From Paenibacillus phyllosphaerae (GTDB taxonomy: Bacteria > Bacillota > Bacilli > Paenibacillales > Paenibacillaceae), in assembly GCF_014192105.1 (NCBI RefSeq), contig NZ_JACHXK010000001.1, forward strand, positions 930,001-994,000: DNA of 64,000 nucleotides, given 5' to 3'. The notes beneath the pieces were generated by a model. That model was not told the origin of the DNA, made no database searches, and saw nothing but the letters and a program-made list of their open reading frames with translations. Positions 25,593-34,738 of the stretch are shown piece by piece (the stretch's first letter is position 1; the number at the start of each line of letters is the position of its first letter). A program made the position numbers and the translations under genes.

Positions 25593-27449
25593 CTATTTGT
25601 AAGGCAAGTGCTCGACGTAGCTGTCCGACAGATGGAGCAGCTCGAGCGCGCGCTCCGATTCATCCTCGGTTGCACCGTCCGCTTCAACCGCATTGTCTTC
25701 GACGCTATAATTGGTGCCATCCTCGAACGAGATGCCCGGAAGGAACATCACGCTGTCATTCACGAATGACCCGGTTGGCAGGAAGTGGCGCATGGGCAGG
25801 ATATTCGATGTGGCATTCAGCAGATCCTGGCCAAAGTGAATTTGGTTATCCAAGGAAATGCCCACCAAATTCGCAACCGTCGGCAGGATGTCGATCTGAC
25901 CGCCCGCTTGTTCCAGCTTCGCCGGGTAGGTAACCCCTGGCGCGTGCATAATGAGCGGAATGTTGAACATGTCGGTATAGCCGTACTCGCGGTCCATGAC
26001 CTCGTTCATCAGTTCCTTCTCATGATCGTCGAGCGCATAGAGCGAGACGCCTTGATGGTCGCCGTAGAACAGCACGATGCTGTCCTCCCATAGACCGCTT
26101 GTTTTCAAGTCTTCAATGAACTGGCCGATCGCCCAATCCGCATAGTTCTGGGCGCGGATATAGTTGCCGACCAGCGTGTCTTCGAAGCGCTCCGGCAGCT
26201 CCATCTTATATTTCGCCTCTGGCAGATGGAACGGATGGTGCGCGCTCATCGAGATCACCATCGAATAGAACGGCTTGTCGGCCTGATCCATCTCCGTCAG
26301 CTTCTCGATCGTCTTAGGGAAGAGCACTTCATCGGATGCGCCGAAGGCGATATGGTCCTCGTCGCCGTAGAAGCTCTTGTCGTAATAACGATCCCAACCG
26401 AGCGCGTCATACAGCTCGGTCCGGTTCCAGAAAGACACGTCGTTCGTATGGAACGTAGCCGTGTCATAGCCATTGGCCTTCATCATTTTCGGCAAGCTCG
26501 GCAGCGCCTTCTCCACATATTTCTCGGTCGCCGCGCCATGCTTCGGAATATAGAGCGACGTATTGACCACATATTCAGCGTCGGATGTCGTGCCTTGGCC
26601 GACCATCGTATAGAAGTTGTTGTAGTGGAACTCTTCCTTGGCGAGCTTGTTGATGTTCGGCGTAATCTCCTTGCCGTCGATCTTCAAGTCGATCAGGAAG
26701 TTCTGGAACGATTCCATCTGGATGATGATGACGTTCTTGCCTTTGGCCGCCCCGAAGTTCGCTGGCGTCTGCGTCGCCGACAGCCCTTTAAGCTGATCGA
26801 TGTTGGCTTGCGTTATCTCGCCCGCCGGCGCAGGATCTTCATCATCGGTCGTATCGGCAAAAATCGTAAAGACCTCGTAATTGAGAATCCCCATCTCTTC
26901 GGCTTGCTTCTTCTCATTCATGCTGGCGCGGTTCGGCCAAATGTTAAAGATGCAGAGCGCAATCGAGAGCACGAACATAACGCCGATGACCGGCTTCGCG
27001 ATCGGCGCCACCTGCAGCGGGCGATTCAGCTTCGTCGACTTGCGGCGAACCCAGATCAATACGGCTGCAATGACGATAATATCGACGAAAATAAGCAAAT
27101 AATAAGGGTCCATGAGCGAGTACGTGCTGTCCCCGACCTGGGTAACCTTGCCAGCTTGCGTAATCGCATGATAGGTCACGATAATGCCATAATATTTGTA
27201 ATACATGAGTACGGTGAAATAGAGCAACGTGAACAATAAATTGACTAGGGTGTAGTAGAGCATCTTCCGTTTCTTCGCGAACCATTCAATCAGACAGAAT
27301 ACAACCCAGAAGAACGGAATTTCTGTCCACAGCGTCAGCCAAGAGGGGCCATCCTCGAATACGACGAACCAAGCGAGTGCGCCCTTAAGCACGAGAATCA
27401 GCGTGAATAGCAATATCCGCCGATTACCAAGCTTCATGACCAGTGACAT
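25593..27449 (-). CDS. LtaS-type lipoteichoic acid synthase / phosphoglycerol transferase
   Basis: 618 residues. Five N-terminal membrane helices (to about 175) lead into an extracellular sulfatase-fold domain. Metal and nucleophile motifs: KGNVIIIQMESFQNFL (Glu), VGQGTTSDAEYVVNTSLY (nucleophile Thr in GQGTTSD), ATFHTNDVSFWNR, YGDHQGVS. LtaS polymerises glycerol phosphate from phosphatidylglycerol onto a lipid anchor. I chose the ATG ten bases after AAAGGATG. The longest frame begins 99 bases upstream, but that stretch is occupied by a non-coding repeat also found elsewhere, so it is leader. A candidate promoter near 27751-27779 gives a leader of about 300 bases. The C-terminus carries an acidic tail. 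Confidence 0.88.
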   Translation of the reverse strand: MSLVMKLGNRRILLFTLILVLKGALAWFVVFEDGPSWLTLWTEIPFFWVVFCLIEWFAKKRKMLYYTLVNLLFTLLYFTVLMYYKYYGIIVTYHAITQAGKVTQVGDSTYSLMDPYYLLIFVDIIVIAAVLIWVRRKSTKLNRPLQVAPIAKPVIGVMFVLSIALCIFNIWPNRASMNEKKQAEEMGILNYEVFTIFADTTDDEDPAPAGEITQANIDQLKGLSATQTPANFGAAKGKNVIIIQMESFQNFLIDLKIDGKEITPNINKLAKEEFHYNNFYTMVGQGTTSDAEYVVNTSLYIPKHGAATEKYVEKALPSLPKMMKANGYDTATFHTNDVSFWNRTELYDALGWDRYYDKSFYGDEDHIAFGASDEVLFPKTIEKLTEMDQADKPFYSMVISMSAHHPFHLPEAKYKMELPERFEDTLVGNYIRAQNYADWAIGQFIEDLKTSGLWEDSIVLFYGDHQGVSLYALDDHEKELMNEVMDREYGYTDMFNIPLIMHAPGVTYPAKLEQAGGQIDILPTVANLVGISLDNQIHFGQDLLNATSNILPMRHFLPTGSFVNDSVMFLPGISFEDGTNYSVEDNAVEADGATEDESERALELLHLSDSYVEHLPYK

Positions 27450-27474
27450 GGTGTTTTTCATCCTTTCTGTCATG

Positions 27475-27556
27475 GCGCAAGTGAAAGGGCTAACGCCGTC
27501 TATAATGGCGAGAGCGCGATTCATTCCGTAGAAATAGAAGAAATTCATCCTATTTC
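27475..27556. repeat. Structured intergenic repeat, copy B (in the ltaS leader)
   Basis: Shares TAACGCCGTCT, AGCGCG-TTCATTCCG and GAAATA-AAGA with copies A (50061-50164) and C (27841-27912). Hairpins: CGCC/GGCG upstream of AGCGCG, and GAAATAG/CTATTTC downstream. In copy A the same helix is AAATACAAGA/TCTTGTATTT, so at least one pair has changed on both sides. It is on the opposite strand to ltaS when read in the orientation of copy A. Confidence 0.6.
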
Positions 27557-27750
27557 AAATAAGGCAGCCCAGCAAGAGATGCCCTGTCTTACGCCTTATA
27601 ATGAACCTTTGATGCTTGCTGCTGCAGGCTGTCGATCGAGATCCGCCCGCCCGCTTAATGCCCATCTCCCCTTATACTCACTTACCCTCGAACAGGTTCC
27701 ATCCAAGCGAACGTGAAATAAAGTACAATCATACAAACAACATAAAATCA

Positions 27751-27779
27751 ACCTTACTCCCGTTACATTTGAATGTCAA
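27751..27779 (-). promoter_or_regulatory. Candidate promoter of the ltaS-like gene
   Basis: Minus strand TTGACA (27779-27774), 17-base spacer, TAAGGT (27756-27751). The same -10 hexamer is seen for the SGNH hydrolase (45447-45452). Confidence 0.45.
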
Positions 27780-27840
27780 GACGATAACATTACCTCCCAA
27801 TAATTAGTAATTAACTTCCAATTGTCGACGGCTTTTCCCA

Positions 27841-27912
27841 AGATGTCGCCATCCTCTGGCGACGCAGCGCGGTTCATTCCGGAGACATACAAGACGCTTT
27901 ATAAGCGTGCAA
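27841..27912. repeat. Structured intergenic repeat, copy C
   Basis: A GTCGCC/GGCGAC hairpin, then AGCGCGGTTCATTCCGGAGA, ATACAAGA and an ACGC-TTTATAA-GCGT hairpin. Copies A and B have the same order with different stem sequences. It lies between a terminator (27934-27977) and the ltaS promoter. No gene was found in 27450-28015 apart from the promoter, terminator and two repeats. Confidence 0.6.
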
Positions 27913-27933
27913 CTCAAACCTTCCCTGCAGGTG

Positions 27934-27977
27934 ACAAAAAAAGTTCCCCGGCATTGCCCAAGCAACCGGAGAACTTC
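27934..27977 (-). terminator. Terminator of the epimerase/GT2/LAB_N operon
   Basis: Minus strand AAGTTCTCCGG...CCGGGGAACTT followed by TTTTT. Confidence 0.85.
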
Positions 27978-28015
27978 CATTTAGATGTTACTATCCGTTA
28001 CCGCGAAACGTGAGC

Positions 28016-28336
28016 TTACTGAACGACGCCTTCTTCCTGCTGCTCGCCCTGCAGCGCCTGGCTCTTCTCGTTATTGCGCATGATGACCAGATTGCGGCAA
28101 TAAATAAGGATGCCCGGCACCTGGCCGACAATGAACACCGGATCCCTGCGGTAGATCGCATAGATCGACAGCATGGCGCTGCCCAGTATGCTGAACGTCC
28201 AGAACGATTTGGTCACGATGCTGCGCTTGGCCTTCTCGCTGGCAATCCACTGCACGACGAAACGGCCGGTAAACATCAGCTGCCCGATCATGCCGAAGAC
28301 GATCCAGAGCAGCTCGCCAGTACGTAGTCCCCACAT
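28016..28336 (-). CDS. LAB_N (lipid-A-disaccharide synthase N-terminal domain-like) small membrane protein
   Basis: 106 residues from an ATG two bases after the GT2 stop; a longer frame lies inside the GT2 gene. Three hydrophobic helices carry the LAB_N pattern: ELLWIVFGMIGQLMFTGRFVVQWIASE (about 6-32), FWTFSILGSAMLSIYAIYRRDPVFIVGQ, and ILIYCRNLVI. In Gram-negatives the domain is fused to LpxB; as a free small protein it commonly accompanies polyprenyl-phosphate glycosyltransferases. Here it closes an operon with a GT2 and a nucleotide-sugar epimerase, so a role in handling or flipping the lipid-linked sugar is inferred. Confidence 0.85.
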   Translation of the reverse strand: MWGLRTGELLWIVFGMIGQLMFTGRFVVQWIASEKAKRSIVTKSFWTFSILGSAMLSIYAIYRRDPVFIVGQVPGILIYCRNLVIMRNNEKSQALQGEQQEEGVVQ

Positions 28337-28337
28337 C

Positions 28338-29045
28338 TTAATCGCCTCGAATCGTATACCGGATGACACGTTTGCGGAGCCAGCCGATGACGATCGCATC
28401 CATCAGCCCGACGAAGGCGCGATTCAGCACCCCGTATTTGCTCGTTCCGAATTCCCGTTCGCGATGATCTACAGGCACCTCGACGACGGAGAAGCCATTC
28501 ATGCGGGCCAGCGTAGGCAGGAACCGATGGAATCCTTCGTACAAATAATAGCTGACGGCCACTTCTTTCTTGAACAGCTTCATCGGGCAGCCGGTATCGG
28601 TAATCGCGTCCCCCGTAATCCAATTGCGCACCCCGTTGCCGATTCGCGAGGAGACCTTCTTCACCAGACTGTCCTGCCGTTTCGTCCGCGTCCCGTTCGC
28701 GAAGTCATAGGCCTTCATATAAGGCATCAGCGTGAAAATATCCCGCGGATCGGTCTGCAGATCGGCGTCAATGAGCGCGATAAATTGGCCGGAGGCCCGC
28801 TTGATGCCGGCATAGATCGCCGAGGTCTGCCCGCAGTTGCGTTCAAAATGGATGACGGTCACATGCGGATCCTTCGCCGCGAGTTCATCGAGCAGCGGCC
28901 CGCTCCCGTCCGAGCTCCCGTCGTCCACCAGCACCAGCTCATAATCGTCCACCTGAGCCTGCACCGCTTCGGTTACCGCCGCATGCAGCCGGTCGATATT
29001 ATCCCTTTCGTTATACACCGGGGCCACAACCGTCAGCTCGATCAT
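28338..29045 (-). CDS. GT2 glycosyltransferase (undecaprenyl-phosphate type)
   Basis: 235 residues from the ATG overlapping the epimerase stop (ATGA), with AGGAGGTCAGGT upstream. GT-A fold: VVAPVYNERDNIDRL, LVDDGSSDGSGPLL, FERNCGQTSAIYAGIKRA, ALIDADLQTDPRDI, TGCPMKLFKKEV. It lacks the two C-terminal membrane helices of the other GT2 in this window, ending IGWLRKRVIRYTIRGD. It would load a sugar onto undecaprenyl phosphate, with the sugar probably supplied by the upstream epimerase. Confidence 0.88.
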   Translation of the reverse strand: MIELTVVAPVYNERDNIDRLHAAVTEAVQAQVDDYELVLVDDGSSDGSGPLLDELAAKDPHVTVIHFERNCGQTSAIYAGIKRASGQFIALIDADLQTDPRDIFTLMPYMKAYDFANGTRTKRQDSLVKKVSSRIGNGVRNWITGDAITDTGCPMKLFKKEVAVSYYLYEGFHRFLPTLARMNGFSVVEVPVDHREREFGTSKYGVLNRAFVGLMDAIVIGWLRKRVIRYTIRGD

Positions 29046-30082
29046 TGGACCTGACCTCCTTTGTACCATGCAATGAATCGCTCAAGGCCCGACTCGAACG
29101 AAGTCTTCGGCGCATAGCCAAGCAGCTTCTCCGCCTTGGCGATATCCGCATCGGTCCGCTCGACATCCCCAGGCTGCTTCGGCAGCCGATCGAGCACGGC
29201 CTTCCTGCCGAGCTTCTCCTCCAGCAGCTCGACCATGCGGCGAAGGGTGATTGGCGCACTGCCGCCCAGGTTAATGATCTCATAGACCCCGCTTCTGCCT
29301 TCCACGTAGTTCAGCGCGCGGAGCGTCCCGTCGATAATGTCCCCGATATACGTGTAGTCCCGCATCGTCTCTCCATCGCCGAAGAACGGGATCGGCTCAT
29401 CCTGCTCCATCAACCGCACGAACTTGTGAATGGCCAGGTCTGGCCTCTGCCGCTCGCCGAATACGGTGAAGAACCGCAGCATGACCGTATCGATGCCATA
29501 CAGATGGTGGTACGTATACCCGAGCAACTCGCAGCTCTTCTTCGTCGCGGCATAGACCGAGATCGGCGCATCCACCGGAGCCGACTCATTGAAGGGCGCC
29601 TTGCTGCTATTCCCGTACACGGATGAAGAAGAAGCGCACACCCATTTGCCGATCCCATGGTCTCTCATGGTTTCAAGGATCTGCAGCGTCCCGTCCACAT
29701 TGACTTCCTGAAACAAAAGCGGCTGCAGCCCCGACGCGCGAACGCCAGGCAGCGCAGCCAAATGAACGACAGCCTCAATTCGCTCCTGCGCGCAAATACG
29801 CGCAAGCGCCTCACGGTCCCGGATATCCGCCACTTCCAGCCGATAGTCGGCCGAGCGGACGAGCTCGGACAGCCGGCGCAGATCCGCCTCCTTATACCGA
29901 AAGTCGAACACAGACTTGCAGCCGGTCGCGGCCAGCACATTGCGAATCTTGGCCCGGTAATCGTACAGATCGGTAAAGACGTCAACATTAATGACACGAT
30001 GGCCTTGCTGCAGAAGGGCATAACTGAGATGGGAGCCGATGAATCCTGCTCCGCCCGTGATCAAATAGGTCGCCACGCCCAT
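29042..30082 (-). CDS. NAD-dependent nucleotide-sugar epimerase (UDP-glucuronate 4-epimerase-like)
   Basis: 346 residues, extended SDR. LITGGAGFIGSHLSYALLQQG binds NAD; the catalytic Ser lies in CASSSSVYGN and the Tyr/Lys pair in VYAATKKSCELL. MLRFFTVFGERQRPDLAIHK and FGDGETMRDYTYIGDI are typical of UDP-glucuronate/UDP-galacturonate epimerases, though UDP-glucose epimerases are close. It supplies an activated sugar for the GT2 and LAB_N partners in the same operon. An unusual stretch near residues 48-75 (YRAKIRNVLAATGC) varies among family members. Confidence 0.88.
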   Translation of the reverse strand: MGVATYLITGGAGFIGSHLSYALLQQGHRVINVDVFTDLYDYRAKIRNVLAATGCKSVFDFRYKEADLRRLSELVRSADYRLEVADIRDREALARICAQERIEAVVHLAALPGVRASGLQPLLFQEVNVDGTLQILETMRDHGIGKWVCASSSSVYGNSSKAPFNESAPVDAPISVYAATKKSCELLGYTYHHLYGIDTVMLRFFTVFGERQRPDLAIHKFVRLMEQDEPIPFFGDGETMRDYTYIGDIIDGTLRALNYVEGRSGVYEIINLGGSAPITLRRMVELLEEKLGRKAVLDRLPKQPGDVERTDADIAKAEKLLGYAPKTSFESGLERFIAWYKGGQVQ

Positions 30083-30159
30083 CTTCCCCTCTCGCCATTG
30101 GAATCTTCTTTATCGCCGTACTATACGTTTACTTGCCCTTCATGAAAAATATACGCAAA

Positions 30160-30190
30160 TACCCGGCAGATCCATGAAGATCGCCGGGTA
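30160..30190 (-). terminator. Hairpin between the chemoreceptor gene and the epimerase operon
   Basis: Minus strand TACCCGGC...GCCGGGTA followed by TTTGCGTATATTTTT. It follows the chemoreceptor stop at 30231. Confidence 0.6.
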
Positions 30191-30230
30191 TCGATTCGAT
30201 ATTCGCTTGCGGTCAAGCCGTCCTAGCCGC

Positions 30231-32285
30231 TTATGTTCCCGAGAGCTTGAAGGCGCCGACCGATTCGATCAGATCCTCCGCCATCTTCGTCAGCATAGCC
30301 GAAGCGGAAGCAACCTCTTCCATGGACGCATTCTGCTGCTCGGCGGATGAGGCGACCGTATTCGTGCTGTCTGCCGATTCCCGCGCGATCTTGGCGATTC
30401 CGTTAATCGCGTCGACCAGTTCGTGCATCTGACTGTGGACGTGCAGGATGCGTTCCTGAGCTTGTTGGGTCTGGTCCGTAAGCTGCTCAATCGATCCGCG
30501 GATGCCTTCGAACGCTTCGCCGGTCTGATGGACCTTCGAGATTCCGTCGGTCAGCGCCGCGTTGCCTTCCGAGACCGCGCTGACGGCACGCTTCGTGTCG
30601 GACTGGATGTCGGTAATGATCTTGCGGATCTGCTCGGCGGCTTCCGTGGATTCATCCGCCAGCTTGCGGACTTCGTCCGCGACGACGGCGAATTCCCGGC
30701 CGTAGTCGCCGGCGCGCGCCGCTTCGATCGCGGCGTTGAGCGCAAGCAGATGCGTCTGGCCCGAGATATCCGTAATAATCGTGACGATCCCGTCGATTTG
30801 TTTCGATTTGCTGCCGAGCGTATCGATAATCCGGGACATCGCCTGAATTCGCTGTTCGATGACGTTCATCTGATCGACCGCGGCATGGACAACGCCGCTG
30901 CCGCTCAGCGCCTCCTCCTTCGTCTGGACGGAAGCTTGCGTAACCTCGTCGACATTGCTTGCCACCTCGCTCACCGTTGCCGAGACAATAGCGGCAATCT
31001 CCGCGCCGTGCGTCGTCTGCTCCACTTGCTGCGCAGAGCCTTCGGCGATCTCCGCGATCGATTCGGCGATCTGCTCGGTTGCCCTGCTCGTCTGATCGGC
31101 ACTGGCGCTAAGCTGCTGCGAGGTCGCGGCGACGGTATGGGAGTTCTGAATAACCCGCCCGAGCGTTCGTTCCAGCGAATCCATCGTCGTATTGAAATTA
31201 CGCGCGATCTGGCCGAACTCGTCTCGACCTTTCTCTTGGAGACGGTACGAGAGGTCGCCTTCGGCGAGCGACCGGGACAAGCGGTTAATGTTCCGCGCCT
31301 GTTTGGCAACGCTGCGGCCGAAGAGCACAATGGCCGTGGCCAGAATGAGCAAGACGACTGCGCTAAGGATCAGCATCGTATTGCGCAGATCCGTGACCGG
31401 TTTCGTCCACTCTGCATCCGGCACCACGAGCGCAAGGGTCCAGCCGAGCTCCGGTATCTTCTGATAGAAGACCTGATTGAGCCCTTTCTCATCGGTGAAC
31501 CGGCCCGTGCCTTGTTCGGAGGCCAGCATCGATTTCCCGAGCTCGGCAAGGTCAGCCCGCTCTTCTTCCGTGACTTTCACCTTCATCATTTTGTCCGTGT
31601 TCGGATGTCCCAGATAGTCGCCCTTCGAATCGATCAGGAATGCCCAGCCTGAATCGCCGACGGTGATCTGGCTGACGTAAGCCTGCAGATTGTTGAGATT
31701 GATATCGCCCATCGCGGCCCCTATCCGTTTCTTGGACTCATCGAAGAACGGGGCGCTGAAGGTGACGAGCGTGGATTGGGTCGGTTCGTCAAAGTAAGGG
31801 TCGCTGATCACGACCGTTTTGTCCGTGGACATCGCTTCCTTGTACAGTTCCAAATTCGTATAATCGTTAGCCGGTTCATTGTAAGCCTCCGTGAACGTAA
31901 TGTCGGAATCTGCTTTATAGCCATAAACCGAGTAGAGTTTTTTCTCCGGATCGTACGCATAAGGAATATAGAAGAAGCCAAGCCCGAACGAGTCCCCATT
32001 CACCGGCAAGACGGCCTTCACCATGTTCTGCAGCTCGTCTTTCGAACGGTATGGATTATTCTCAAGCTCACGGGCCATCGATTCAACCAGCTTGTTATGC
32101 GCATTGATATCGATCATCATCTGGTTGATGACGCGGTTGGTCCCGTTGTCCATGCTCTTCTTCGTCTCTTCATAGAGCGTAGCCTGCTGCTCATGGCTGA
32201 TGTACCAGGCAAGCCCGATCAATGTCAGCAGAACGATCGGCAGCAGCGTAGCCAACATGCGCGAATTAATGCTCCTAAACCCCAT
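30231..32285 (-). CDS. Methyl-accepting chemotaxis protein with dCache sensor
   Basis: 684 residues from the ATG after AAGGAGGAGCGGC; the longest frame would add 43 residues through the promoter. First helix about 9-31, then a roughly 290-residue extracellular double-Cache domain (PYAYDPEKKLYSVYGYKA, VVISDPYFDEPTQSTLVTFS, GDSGWAFLIDSKGDYLGHPN), second helix about 315-335, HAMP (SVAKQARNINRLSRSLAEGD) and a signalling tip ITDISGQTHLLALNAAIEAA. dCache domains bind amino acids, organic acids or other small ligands. A candidate sigma-D promoter lies just upstream, typical for motility genes. Confidence 0.92.
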   Translation of the reverse strand: MGFRSINSRMLATLLPIVLLTLIGLAWYISHEQQATLYEETKKSMDNGTNRVINQMMIDINAHNKLVESMARELENNPYRSKDELQNMVKAVLPVNGDSFGLGFFYIPYAYDPEKKLYSVYGYKADSDITFTEAYNEPANDYTNLELYKEAMSTDKTVVISDPYFDEPTQSTLVTFSAPFFDESKKRIGAAMGDINLNNLQAYVSQITVGDSGWAFLIDSKGDYLGHPNTDKMMKVKVTEEERADLAELGKSMLASEQGTGRFTDEKGLNQVFYQKIPELGWTLALVVPDAEWTKPVTDLRNTMLILSAVVLLILATAIVLFGRSVAKQARNINRLSRSLAEGDLSYRLQEKGRDEFGQIARNFNTTMDSLERTLGRVIQNSHTVAATSQQLSASADQTSRATEQIAESIAEIAEGSAQQVEQTTHGAEIAAIVSATVSEVASNVDEVTQASVQTKEEALSGSGVVHAAVDQMNVIEQRIQAMSRIIDTLGSKSKQIDGIVTIITDISGQTHLLALNAAIEAARAGDYGREFAVVADEVRKLADESTEAAEQIRKIITDIQSDTKRAVSAVSEGNAALTDGISKVHQTGEAFEGIRGSIEQLTDQTQQAQERILHVHSQMHELVDAINGIAKIARESADSTNTVASSAEQQNASMEEVASASAMLTKMAEDLIESVGAFKLSGT

Positions 32286-32307
32286 GCCGCTCCTCCTTAA
32301 CGTGTCT

Positions 32308-32334
32308 CTATTGGCCGGTATATAACAAAGTTGA
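32308..32334 (-). promoter_or_regulatory. Candidate sigma-D (motility) promoter of the dCache chemoreceptor
   Basis: Minus strand TCAA (32334-32331), 15-base spacer, GCCAATAG (32315-32308). The known sigma-D pattern is TAAA-N15-GCCGATAT. Confidence 0.45.
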
Positions 32335-32385
32335 CATTTTATTGTGACCGTCTCCCTAACAAAACATGCGATTAGGATGCAGCGC

Positions 32386-32425
32386 AAAAAAACAAGCACG
32401 CCGGATTCATGCATCCGCGTGCTTG
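32386..32425 (-). terminator. Terminator of the upstream chemoreceptor gene
   Basis: Minus strand CAAGCACGC...GCGTGCTTG followed by seven T, 12 bases after the stop at 32437. Confidence 0.85.
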
Positions 32426-32436
32426 CTTCGTTAAGC

Positions 32437-34500
32437 TTATAGTTTGAACTTCGCCGCGTTGACCGCCAGTTCCTTGGTCAGTTCGTCGATCGTCTCGACC
32501 ATGAGAGCCAGCTGCTTCACCATGCCCGACTGCTCCTGCACCGTAGCCGTTACCTGTTCGACCGAAGCGGAGATTTCTTCGCCCGAAGCAGACAGCTGCT
32601 GGGCCGATACAAGCACGACATCCTTGTCCTTCTCCATGCGCTCAAGCTCGCCGGCCATGCCTTTGATCTGCTCGACGATATCCATCACATTGTCCAAGAT
32701 CGACTGGAACGCTTCCTTCGTCTGGCCGACGTATTGGTCCTGTTGCGCCGCGATATCCCGGATGCCGCGGACGCTCTGGTTGTTGTCGGACACGAATCCG
32801 AGCGTCTGGCCGATAATCGTTTGAATCTCGCTCGACTGCTTCGCGCTCTGCTCGGCCAGTTTGCGGATTTCCTGCGCGACGACCGCGAAGCCGCGGCCAT
32901 GCTCGCCGGCGCGCGCCGCTTCGATCGACGCGTTCAGCGCCAGCAGATTCGTCTGGCTGGCCAGCGTCGTGATCGCGGCCGTGATCGTCCCGATCTGGCT
33001 CGCGCTTTGTTCGAGTTGCTCCGTAATGCCGGAGATTTTGCGAACTTCGCTCTCGTTCTGGCTGTTGATATCGATCAGATGGTCCACGACCGCTTTGCTC
33101 GTGTGGAACACGTCGACGATCCGGTCGGCGCGGTCGCGCACGGATTGCGCCATTCCGCTAACCGTATTGACGCGGTCGCCGAAGCCCGAGAAGCTGTCCA
33201 CGATATGCTCGGTATCGAACGATTGCGATTCGATGGCCGTCGCGATCTCCATCGTTGTCGAAGACGTCTCGCTAATCGAACGGGCCGTCTGCTTCGAGGA
33301 GGCTTCCAGCTGCAGCGTGCTGGAGGTCAGGACCTCGATCGATCCGTTCATGTTCGCGATCAACTCCCGGTTGTTATCCGCCATCGTGTTGAAACTGGAT
33401 GCCAGCTGCTCGAATTCGCCGCGGTACGTTCCTTCGGCCTTCACCGTCAAGTCGCCCTCCGCCAGTCGCTTGAACAATCCGGTCAGTCGAATGATCGGCG
33501 TCGTAATGAGCATCGACAGCACGATGCCTACGCCAACGGCCAGTACGAGCGCAATGGCAACGACGAGCGCGATCTGGTTCAACAGACGGCCGAGCGGACG
33601 ATTAATATCCTCGTAACTGTCCGTGACGAACACATTCCAGTCCGCTTCCGGGATTTTCGTAAAGCGCATATAGCTGCCGCCCATGTCGAACCCGTCCTGG
33701 ATGACCGTGTCCTCCGCCTTCTGCGCCAAGAATGCTTCGACGCCTTCGCCTTCCAACTGCTGTCCCGCCTGTTCCGGATGAGCAGAGTTGTACATCGTAA
33801 TGCCGGAGCGGCTGTAGATGCTGATGACCCCTTCGGCGTTAATCCGAATATCTTTCAGCTTCTCAGTGAAGAAATCCGCGCCGAAGGTAGCGACGAACGC
33901 GCCTACAATGCTGCCGTCATTCGCTTTGATCGGCTCGGAGATCGCGATGAGCAGCCCCCCGGTCGATTTGGACACGATCGCATCGCTGACGAAGCTCTCG
34001 CCGGCGATCGCCTTCTGGAAGTATTCGCGGTCGGCGCGCGATTCGCCGATGCTGTCCGGATTGCTGTTAGCCAAGATCGTGCCTGCTTGGTCGACGACCA
34101 TGAAGTTGTTGACGCTCTTCGCCCCGGCCAGGCTTTCCGTCAGAATATCATTGGCTTTCGCGAACAACGGATTGGCATCCGAGAAGAAAACCGAATCCTC
34201 CATCGTCTTCGCATCGTGTGCCTCAATTAGTTCCTCGAACGTGTTATGGATCGACACCATATGGACCGTCTGCTGCTGCAGGTTAACGGTCGTCCACATT
34301 TCTTCGCCGATCCGGTTCGCATTCGCGGTCATCTCATCCTTGCTCTTCTGCAACAGCAGATCCGAGCCGAATTGATACGTCGCGATACCCGTACCGAGCA
34401 GCACGATCAGCACCAGGATGCCGATCATTAGCGGAAGTCGCACGCGTAGCGAGAGGCTGCCTTTCTTCTTTTTCTCTTGACTCTTCCTCTTCTTGAACAC
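32437..34500 (-). CDS. Methyl-accepting chemotaxis protein, second Cache-type receptor
   Basis: 687 residues, GTG start after AGAGGGGC. A short basic N-terminus ([11 protein letters not shown]) precedes the first helix (about 21-45). A Cache-like extracellular domain follows ([54 protein letters not shown]), then a second helix (about 310-335), HAMP, and the tip [20 protein letters not shown]. It is a neighbour of, and same direction as, the other chemoreceptor, but has its own sigma-D-like promoter and terminator. Ligand unknown. Confidence 0.92.
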   Translation of the reverse strand: MFKKRKSQEKKKKGSLSLRVRLPLMIGILVLIVLLGTGIATYQFGSDLLLQKSKDEMTANANRIGEEMWTTVNLQQQTVHMVSIHNTFEELIEAHDAKTMEDSVFFSDANPLFAKANDILTESLAGAKSVNNFMVVDQAGTILANSNPDSIGESRADREYFQKAIAGESFVSDAIVSKSTGGLLIAISEPIKANDGSIVGAFVATFGADFFTEKLKDIRINAEGVISIYSRSGITMYNSAHPEQAGQQLEGEGVEAFLAQKAEDTVIQDGFDMGGSYMRFTKIPEADWNVFVTDSYEDINRPLGRLLNQIALVVAIALVLAVGVGIVLSMLITTPIIRLTGLFKRLAEGDLTVKAEGTYRGEFEQLASSFNTMADNNRELIANMNGSIEVLTSSTLQLEASSKQTARSISETSSTTMEIATAIESQSFDTEHIVDSFSGFGDRVNTVSGMAQSVRDRADRIVDVFHTSKAVVDHLIDINSQNESEVRKISGITEQLEQSASQIGTITAAITTLASQTNLLALNASIEAARAGEHGRGFAVVAQEIRKLAEQSAKQSSEIQTIIGQTLGFVSDNNQSVRGIRDIAAQQDQYVGQTKEAFQSILDNVMDIVEQIKGMAGELERMEKDKDVVLVSAQQLSASGEEISASVEQVTATVQEQSGMVKQLALMVETIDELTKELAVNAAKFKL

Positions 34501-34534
34501 GTTGTACGCCCCTCTACCATCATTAATAGCTAAG

Positions 34535-34562
34535 ATATCGGTAGATTAGTGGCACAATTGTA
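34535..34562 (-). promoter_or_regulatory. Candidate sigma-D promoter of the second chemoreceptor
   Basis: Minus strand TACA (34562-34559), 16-base spacer, ACCGATAT (34542-34535), seven of eight bases matching the sigma-D -10. The rest of the gap 34501-34738 shows only a GCTAACGC/GCGATTAGC-type imperfect hairpin near 34640-34670. Confidence 0.5.
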
Positions 34563-34738
34563 GATTAATGTCGAAAGATGTAATATATTAAATAATTTTG
34601 TCGATCGAGGAGGAAATGATAGGTAAACCAGATGTATAGCGAGCTAACGCTAACGCCGAAGAGCGATTAGCGCCACGCCATTATTTCTTCCTTCCTGGGT
34701 ATATTACAAGTAACAGGATGTAAGAGGAGGGACTTGTG

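Noticed and set aside
27822-28013. Short plus-strand frame over repeat copy C and the adjoining terminator
   Set aside because: It covers a terminator hairpin and a repeat; there is no ribosome binding site.
34640-34670. Possible fourth copy of the A/B/C repeat (GCTAACGC...GAAGAGCGATTAGCGCC)
   Set aside because: It shares a few short strings but lacks the TTCATTCCGGAGA-ATACAAGA block, so I treat it as an ordinary imperfect hairpin.
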